Shown: one piece after another, positions 56,901 to 64,000 of the stretch
Position numbering within the stretch: position 1 is the first letter of the stretch
How the letters are laid out: each line of letters begins with the position of its first letter
NCBI GenBank assembly: GCA_902729315.2
Contig: LR746264.1
Coordinates: 8,091,878 to 8,155,877, forward strand
Direction: 5' to 3'
Length of the DNA stretch: 64,000 nucleotides
Source: Spirodela intermedia
Taxonomy: Eukaryota > Streptophyta > Magnoliopsida > Alismatales > Araceae
Position numbers and translations under genes: made by a program
The notes under the pieces: generated by a model
Told to the model about the DNA's origin: nothing
Database searches by the model: none
What the model saw: the letters and a program-made list of their open reading frames with translations, nothing else

Positions 56901-58593
56901 TGATTTCACTTTTTCAAACTCTTCGCATTAAATTATGATTTTTTTAGGTTTTATAGAACTTAATTTGATCAATTAAATTATTTATAGTTGTTTATATAAA
57001 AATCATCTAGTAGAACTTTATTTTTGTCTAATTCACATTCATTAGGCCATTGATGTTATCTTGATGTCCACACCCTTATTTCTCTTTTCACGAATTTAAT
57101 TATATTTCTCTTCATTATTTAGTCTAAAAATTATAAAAAATTATATTATTTGTGAAAAATTATAAAAAATTACTTGATATTATATTACATTTGTGTGAAT
57201 GGCTTGAAAATTTTCTACTATTTTTTATTTTTTTTATTAAATTATAATTAATATATTTATTTTAAAATAATTTTAAATATCTAAAAAATAGTATATTTAA
57301 TTTTATAAATGCTAAATTTACTGGATTTATTATAAAACAATAGCCAACATCAATCGTCAAACTCTTTTATGGAGTATATTACCTAGTTATCAGATTATCG
57401 TTCTCATTTCATATCCCAAGGAATGAGATACTTATCAATAACTTGGGATGCCACGCCAACTTCTCTAACAAAGGTTATGGTGTGGCCTTCATCCCTTTAT
57501 GGCTAGGGCTGACTATAGCTACACAAGCTCAGAATGTTCAAGCTATTCCCACTTGGTGGGTCTAACACCCATGTGGGCCAATTGGTTCACATGAGTGATT
57601 TGGTTTTCTACATCCTTAACAAAATTACTTGTCGATATGTTTTTTGCATGTAAACCTCCAACATTGGTGAGGGTTTAGAGCTTCAAATTCCATAGCCAAT
57701 TCATGGAGTTCATTGAGATCTTAGGCAGCTCTTGCCTGATTCCTCTCTCTCCTCAAGAAATCCTTTGATTTCTTTGGCAACCTCTTTTAGGGGCAAATCA
57801 AGGCACAAACCCCAAAACTTTCTCTTTTGACTACAATATCTTAACAAAGACAATGGTGTTCACAAGTGTGTGGGCAAAGTGCTTCGAGGAGAGCAAACAT
57901 TTGTATTGGGGGAGGGGAGTCATCATATTTTAGGTTTGTTGTTGTTAGATGATTCTTATTCCAAAAGGAAGAACATGTTTGTACGACCATGGATATAGAA
58001 GGATTATCTAAACCATATAAAAGGTGTAGGGATTAGCAATGTGAGATGATGCTCATCCCCATGTTAGATCTCCTATTTGTACTGCTACTAGGAAGGGAAA
58101 GACTGATTGCAATAGCTCAACCAGATGAGACATCTCTTATTTACAGAACTGTGTTAACGTGTGCCTACATAGTGAGTGTATTTGATTTACCAGTTTCGGC
58201 CATCTCTAGTATAAGAGGCTGAACTTCCATTCATATGCCTCTCATTTTGTGGGTTTCTTTACCATGGATGTGTAATGTTTTCTCTCTTAAATCTTTTGTA
58301 ATACTTTATCTTTTTGTACCATTTCGATGTGGTACTAATATAGAAACCACATAACTTATTAGTAACAAATGGTCATAAGATTTGATTTGACATTGAAAAT
58401 GTGGTCAAAACTGAAATTTGTGCCTATTGGTCATGTTGGATCTAGGAAGGGAACTCTAAAGTGTCCTTTGATAGCTTTGTTGGTTTCATCATAGGCAACC
58501 ACCTAGAGGAAATGCCTTATTTATAAATTTCATTAATTCCTCCACATCAACTTATTATTATACTTCCAATCAGAAACTTATTTGGCTGGGTAC

Positions 58594-58595
<2 letters not shown>

Positions 58596-58627
<32 letters not shown>
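58596..58627. repeat. (GA)n microsatellite
   Basis: About 16 GA units, then imperfect GAGTGAGAGTGAGAG. Confidence 0.95.
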
Positions 58628-58630
<3 letters not shown>

Positions 58631-58899
58631 GAGTGAGAGCTAAGGGGAGACATGAAATAGGAGAAATAAAAAAAATTAGGCACAAGGTCGTGGGGAACAA
58701 TTGATCACATTTGAGAGGGTCAGTCTTATAATGTTTCCTTTCTTTCTTTTCTACTACTTGCTCTAGCCTTGAATCCTTGGTATTAGCTACTCATGTTTAT
58801 AGTTGAGTTGAATTCATGCTGTCTTTTGGGTAATTGGTTGGTCTTTTGGTCAAGGGTTTTCACTTCATCTTCTTTGATTGATGGTTTTTCAAAACAATG

Positions 58900-59275
58900 T
58901 CTTGAGTGATGCTGAAGTCCTCTTTTGATGCAACATTGATGAGGAGGTAGGTATCTTATCAATACTCCCCCCTAATTGTTTCACATTGTTTGCATAGTGA
59001 AGGTCTGATAATGCCTTCAGAATACTCCTTGCTAGTTCCCATGTTGCCTCTTATGGGGGTAGATTTTGCTAGTGTATTAGGACTTTTAAGCCCTACGTGT
59101 TGCATCTAACTTCTTGGAGGTCCATTGAAGTTACATCACAATTGAGGTCCAGATTGAGGAGAAGGGGTCAAATGGGTTGAGGTAGTGTTCTCTATTTTAA
59201 AATCTTTGGTTGGAATACATGGAACATTGAGTGGAAGTTGGTGGTGGCCAGAGAGTTCATATGATATATGTTAAA
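58900..59275 (-). pseudogene. Gypsy pol C-terminal remnant
   Basis: The - strand just below 59265 encodes a sequence resembling the LP..(T/S)..HPVFHVSQLK segment at the integrase end of Ty3/gypsy polyproteins (here NFHSMFHVFQPK). A degraded tail continues to about 58920. Stops and frame changes are frequent. It belongs on the same strand, and probably to the same element, as the integrase remnant at 61590-62374. Confidence 0.6.
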
Positions 59276-60200
59276 GTTAGTTTTTTGTATTTTAAATAAT
59301 TTTATTATTTTATTTTTTATGTCTTAACTTGTAGAATAAGTATACAAATATATTGTTAAATCAGGAAGTCTGAAGTTAAAGGACTTAGTATAATTTTTGA
59401 TTTTCAGAAAATATAAGAATAAATTATAAAAATATCTCTGCCCATTGGTAAATTGGCACTCAACAGTTGACCTAGAGGGGTGCTGCACTCGAGCAGATAG
59501 ACCCTGACTAGAGGAGCCATGATTTGGGCTCGAGTGATGAAGGGCTCGCTTCACACACATATGCGTCAGTCCCCTGCCACATCTCAGGGGGCAACTAGTC
59601 TTGGAGCAGGGAGTGTTGTACACGTGCGCACGAGGGTGGATAGGTGTGTATGATGGGACAAGGGAGAACAGATTTCTGCACACAAAACATAACTTGATAT
59701 ATATTGAGCTCAGTCGTTGAAAATTTTCTAATATGGGATTAAATCTCTTTGTTTTAGGGCAACAGTGTGGAGTGTGCTGTGACTTAACGGCACTTAGCAG
59801 GCCACGTTACTAGATATGAGAGATCTCTCGGTGAGTGAACCACCATGATACCAAAAGCGTAAAGTAATCTATTGGCAGTTCATGAATATCGCGTTGTTTA
59901 GCACACATATGACCATAAAAGATGATCCGATGGAAAATGAAGTGCCATAGTACTAAGGACTTAGGTTCTCAATCATCAATAGTTATCTAGCTAGTTAATC
60001 CTGTGTCACTTAGTATGTTAGGTGACTAAGCACATCTGATTTAGCACTATGTGAAGCATCACGATACTAGGAACTTAAGTTCTCACATGTATCACTATTA
60101 ATGACATAAAGATAATAATAAATTATTATATGATAAAATATATATTATTAATTATTCTTAAAAACTCAATGATAGTTGTGAGGACAACATTTGTTATTTC
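59276..60200. other. LTR-like or insertion sequence splitting the gypsy remnant
   Basis: AT-rich start (59276-59440), then a GC-richer block (59450-59660), then promoter-like AT-rich DNA. The pol frame stops at its lower edge. The composition resembles a plant LTR, but no matching second LTR or terminal repeat was identified, so identity and upper boundary are open. Confidence 0.35.
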
Positions 60201-61590
60201 CTTTTTTTACATGATCAATGCCTTCGACGATCGGCAAGCTCGTTCCTTCCTTCCTTAATTGCATTCAAGGCCTCTAACGAGTGGTTAACTCTTTCCTTCT
60301 TCTCCCAGATGACGGTGATAACATAGTCGACCCTTCTTTTCAATGGATATCTCCGACAAGTGGTACAACATTTTTAGACAACACTTCTACGATTTTCAAT
60401 ATGGTGTGGCATGTCAAGACAAAACTAAGCTACCACACCAGCATCTCTAGTTGCCCAAGAGGCAGATTAAACTTGGGCAATGATTTATTTCTTATTTTTA
60501 GTATTTATTTACATATTTTTAATATTTACTTATTTCTAGTTGTGACTTTTAATATTTATTTATTTCAATATTTACATGTTTTACGATAAATTATTTTCAT
60601 TTCATACATGTCTCTATTGAAATATGTAGAACTAATTCAAATCTTGATAAATAAACTTCATTCCTTTTCTGAATCCTCTGAAACTTATTTGAGCTCGAGC
60701 TAAGATCATGTCCAACATATTTTCTATTAATTTTTACAATCAATTCTTAAAGAATTTATGTTCTCAGTGTTTCACAAATAACAAATAGTTTTCTATTTTT
60801 GAACATGAAATCAGTGAGATTAGAGGCTGATTAATGATCATTGAATTGTTGAAACAAGGTAGAGACATTTACAGTTCGCCTCATGTCATGTGTGTGAATA
60901 CTTGAGCGCACATTCCTTCGAGAAGCATGGTCACTATGAAAATAGGTTGACTGTGTTTCTCTCTTCTGAGACATCTTATTCTCTCACCATCTCATAAGAG
61001 ATCTCTTTCTCTCTCTCTCTCTCTCTTGATCAATCTCCTTCTCTTTCTTTCTATTGTTGAATCTCTCTCTCTTTCTCTCTATTTTTCAATCTCCCTCTCT
61101 CTTCCTCTCTCTCTTGAAACCTTTCTCTCTCTCTCCCCCTCTCTCTTTCTCTCCTTCGTAAGAGAGACTTCTTCTCTCTTTTGCTTCGCTTCCTTCATTT
61201 TTCTCACCTCACCTTTTTATTTTATTCTTTATGTTAAATAGTAATAAAATATTATAATCACTCTATATATAAGTTAAATTAAATTTTCATGACGGATTAT
61301 TTCTTTGTGTTTGACTTGAGATGTACATCTATACTAATATCTTATTAAGTCTTAGTAATAAATATTATTAGATAATGGACATTTATATACAATGACAAGT
61401 GCATGTCAATATATGATAGTGTCAATCAATTTTAGGATTGCGAATGGTGTAAAGAAATGTAGGGTGAGCTTCTTATAAGGATGTTGAGCTAGAGACTTTA
61501 ATTAATAGGGCCAAAGAAAAAGGTAAATGTAGTTCCTCGTGTTGAATTAAATGTCACACTATTTTCAGATCACATAGGTTTCATCTGATC
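60200..61590. other. AT-rich region without a gene
   Basis: Low-complexity AT-rich DNA with a CT-rich tract (61008-61170). No conserved protein motif, RNA gene or clear element boundary was seen. Confidence 0.5.
61008..61170. repeat. Imperfect CT-rich tract
   Basis: Interrupted CT/TC runs over about 160 bp, including pure stretches at 61008-61026 and near 61115-61135. Confidence 0.9.
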
Positions 61591-62374
61591 ATACACTCGT
61601 GCTAAGTGGAGCTCAAGGTGATGGAGTGTGGGGGATCCCTCCCCTAGATGATCTTGAATATGATCATCCTAGCAAAGACATGAAAATTGTTGTTATTCTA
61701 GCCCATACTAACCAATGACTCTAGAGATATAGTTCTCCTACAAAACATCATAGATAGGTGTCTAAACTACATTTGAACACTTTTGTTTGGCTGTTGTATT
61801 TGTGGATGATAAACCTTGGTACAACAAAAAGATAGTGTCTTGAAGCTTGAGGAGTTTGTGCTGGAAGAGATAGGGAAAAATTTGATCTATATTAGAGAGA
61901 AGATATGTTAGTATGTCATGAAGCTTGACGACATTTCAGCTGAAGACACACTATATCTTACTGAGTGAAGACATGCTTGAGAGGAGAGAAATACATATAT
62001 GTTCTCAATTGACCAACAATGAAAACATTATAGTATAACCCTCTAATTTAGGGAGACGGTCAATGAAATCTAGGAATATATCCACCCAAATTTGGTTAAA
62101 AATGGGTAATAGTTGGAGTAAGCCTACAAGGGATAATGTGTCCACTTGATTCTATTGATATACTAAACATTCCTCAATGTATTTACAAATGTAGTACTTC
62201 ACATATACCCATCTAAGGCTGTGGCTGATATATTGTAGGTTTGTAGAAAATTAAAGTGGCCGTCAATGGTTGAATCATAGAATTCAACTAAAACTTGTGA
62301 AATGATGGTGGATGTTGGAGAGAAAATTAGGCATCCTTAATGGAGTAAAAACCCTTATTTAGAAGATACATGGG
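61590..62374 (-). pseudogene. Ty3/gypsy integrase remnant
   Basis: Across several - strand frames one can read, in order: KGFYSIKD, VEFYDSTIDGH (first His of the HHCC zinc motif), YICKYIEECLV (Cys pair region), IWVDIFLDFI and RLPKLEGYTI (first catalytic Asp region), and TKVYHPQIQQPN (the HHPQTDGQ-type motif). Many stops and indels make it non-functional. It is cut off at its 5' side by dispersed repeat copy B at 62375. No RT motifs remain. Confidence 0.75.
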
Positions 62375-63158
62375 TGATAAGTCTTCATTATCATGAGTTA
62401 ATAATTAATAAATAATAGTTTTAGCCTTAACTCATGATAAATAGACTTATATTTATGATAAATTATGAAAATGGTTTTTATTTGGTTAATGTAATTTTTT
62501 GGCTAATTATGTGATTTTATGTAAATTTATATACTTTTTATAATTCTATTTTTGAAATAAATGAAGAAAAAGAAAAGAAAATAAAAAGATAGAAAAAAGA
62601 GGGCCTTGCCAGCTAGTCATGCCCACAAGCGAGTCAGAAGTGTAGTTAGGGCAGAGCTGTGAGCAAAGGCTTGAGTGACTATGGACCGATGGGGGAAAGT
62701 GTGCGTCACTCTCCTTCCGCGTCACTAGTGGCCACCTGAGCATGGGATAAGGAGTGGTTGTACACATGTGAGAAAGTGACTCATTGATTCTCAAATCTCG
62801 TATTACTATATATTCATATCAAAATTCAACATATAATCAATGTGGGACTAAATCGCGGTCACACCTTCCTTGAAATATTTTAATAATTTTTGTACCTCAA
62901 ATACCCCTCATTTATTTGAAGGAGGTATCTTATTGACATCACTTTATAAGAGTATTTGTACTTATTTTCACTCAAGTATGCGGGCGATCGGTGAGGGTTC
63001 AAATCCTACTAGAGCTAAAACTCATATTTTTATTTGATTAAATCGTGATTTTCTTATAGATCACCGGTGAAGGATTAAGCCGCTAGAATTACTCAATCAT
63101 TGGCAAAAATCTCAACAACGTGATTTGTAAAGCATAGTTACTAAAATTACTAAATGAT
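62375..63158 (+). repeat. Dispersed ~780-bp repeat, copy B
   Basis: Starts TGATAAGTCTTCATTATC and follows copy A block by block, ending after ACTCAATCATTGGCAAAAATC and AAATTACTAAATGATG. It abuts the 5' side of the gypsy integrase remnant, which suggests insertion into or recombination at the older element. It contains a GGTTCAAATCC tRNA-type box B near 62996-63006. Confidence 0.75.
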
Positions 63159-63533
63159 GTGTGCATGTGTCGTAACACCATGCACCTCTATTGTGTTGCC
63201 ACATCTGTGCACCGTGTCTTTAGTTGTATAAATGCTATTTGGTGCTTGGTGTGTGTGTCGTTCCGTCATGCATGTGTTGTACTATCTTGTGCACCCACCA
63301 CACCATTCTTATTTGTCATCCATGATGTATTATTGCTAATGTCTATCTCTATAGGGTTATTTTAGTAAACATAATATCTAGTTAATTGACACTACTTTGT
63401 CAACATGTAGCATGTTTATTACTCATTTGTAATATTTTTTATTGAATGATATTATAAAATCTTAGGATTATCATTTTTAATTATAGTAACATTTGGCACA
63501 CATTTAAATTCATCTAAGGTTTAATTATAGTAA

Positions 63534-64000
63534 TGATAAGTCTTTATTATCATGAGTTAATAATTAATAAATAATATAGTTTTAGTCTTAACTCATGACA
63601 AAAAGGCTTATATTTGTGTTAAATTGTGAAAAGTGATTTTCAGTTGATTAACGTGATTTTTTGGCTAATCATGTAATTTTTTACGAATTTATATGATTTT
63701 TATAGTCTTATTTTTGAGATAAATGAAGAAAAATAAATAAAAATAAAAATATAGCAAAAGGGGGGGACTTGTCGATCAGTTGGGCCCGCAAGCAAGTCGG
63801 AAGCGTAGTCGAGGAGAGCCACAAGTAGGGGCTAGAGCGGCTAGGACCAATGAGGACACATATGTGTCACTTCTCTTATACGTCATCGGTGGCTAGCTAG
63901 CTGTGGGACAAAAGAATGGTCGTACATGCGGAAAAAAGAGACTCATTGCTTGCAAATGTGATATTACTATATATTTGCCCAAAACATTGACGCACAAGCG
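63534..64000 (+). repeat. Dispersed repeat, copy C (runs off the window)
   Basis: Starts TGATAAGTCTTTATTATC and matches copy B closely over its first ~460 bp (ATCATGAGTTAATAATTAATAA, TTGAGATAAATGAAG, GTGTCACTTCTCTTATACGTCA). The window ends before its second half. It is in the same orientation as copies A and B and lies 376 bp downstream of copy B. Confidence 0.8.

Larger units (their letters stand above)
56244..58880. other. AT-rich repeat-derived region
   Basis: No intact gene. Contains the diverged tandem duplication at 56571-56900, strongly AT-rich DNA (56880-57350), a less AT-rich stretch (57360-58570) and a GA microsatellite (58596-58627). Frames are broken throughout. Its position beside the gypsy remnant suggests retrotransposon debris. 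Confidence 0.55.

Overview
This is nuclear DNA of a flowering plant. Evidence: plant-only gene families (group III WRKY, a PXC2/IRK-type LRR receptor kinase, a FAX plastid fatty-acid exporter, a plastid-type EF-P), spliced genes with GT-AG introns, CT/GA microsatellites and degraded Ty3/gypsy elements. Several coding exons are GC-rich at third positions (above all the receptor kinase) while introns and intergenic DNA are AT-rich. That is compatible with a monocot or early-diverging angiosperm, but the species cannot be fixed from this window.

Left arm, all on the + strand: the 3' part of a DEAD-box RNA helicase gene (1-6971, start outside the window); a W-box-rich promoter (7359-8300) and a group III WRKY gene (8788-10358); a TrhO/STR7-type rhodanese gene (12060-15964); a three-copy ~178-bp tandem repeat (16091-16625); a QCR10/UCR10-type complex III subunit gene (16786-18527); and a 13-exon gene of unknown function with AT-rich introns (20074-32521). 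From memory, the order WRKY - rhodanese - complex III subunit matches Arabidopsis At2g40740/50 - At2g40760 - At2g40765, so this looks like a conserved block.

Middle: an internally deleted Ty3/gypsy chromovirus on the - strand (about 33.8-36.2 kb) keeps gag, protease and chromodomain pieces but lacks reverse transcriptase, RNase H and integrase. Next come a FAX3-like gene (-, 36523-39442) and, head-to-head with it, an LRR receptor kinase gene (+, 40426-43423) sharing a 1-kb promoter interval. Convergent to the kinase is a plastid EF-P gene (-, 44979-48143). After a gene-poor gap comes a conserved plant protein of unknown role with an RGRP AT-hook-like motif (-, 51918-54321).

Right arm (54.4-64 kb): AT-rich repeat territory with no intact gene. 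It holds three copies of a ~780-bp dispersed repeat (about 55.5, 62.4 and 63.5 kb), a heavily decayed gypsy integrase/pol remnant on the - strand split by about 2.2 kb of other DNA, a diverged tandem duplication and microsatellites.

The genes do not form a pathway. Three or more products are expected in organelles (FAX-like and EF-P in plastids, QCR10 in mitochondria, rhodanese in an organelle), two or three in the nucleus, and one at the plasma membrane. All exon models were built by hand from frame continuity and GT-AG signals and have not been tested against transcripts.
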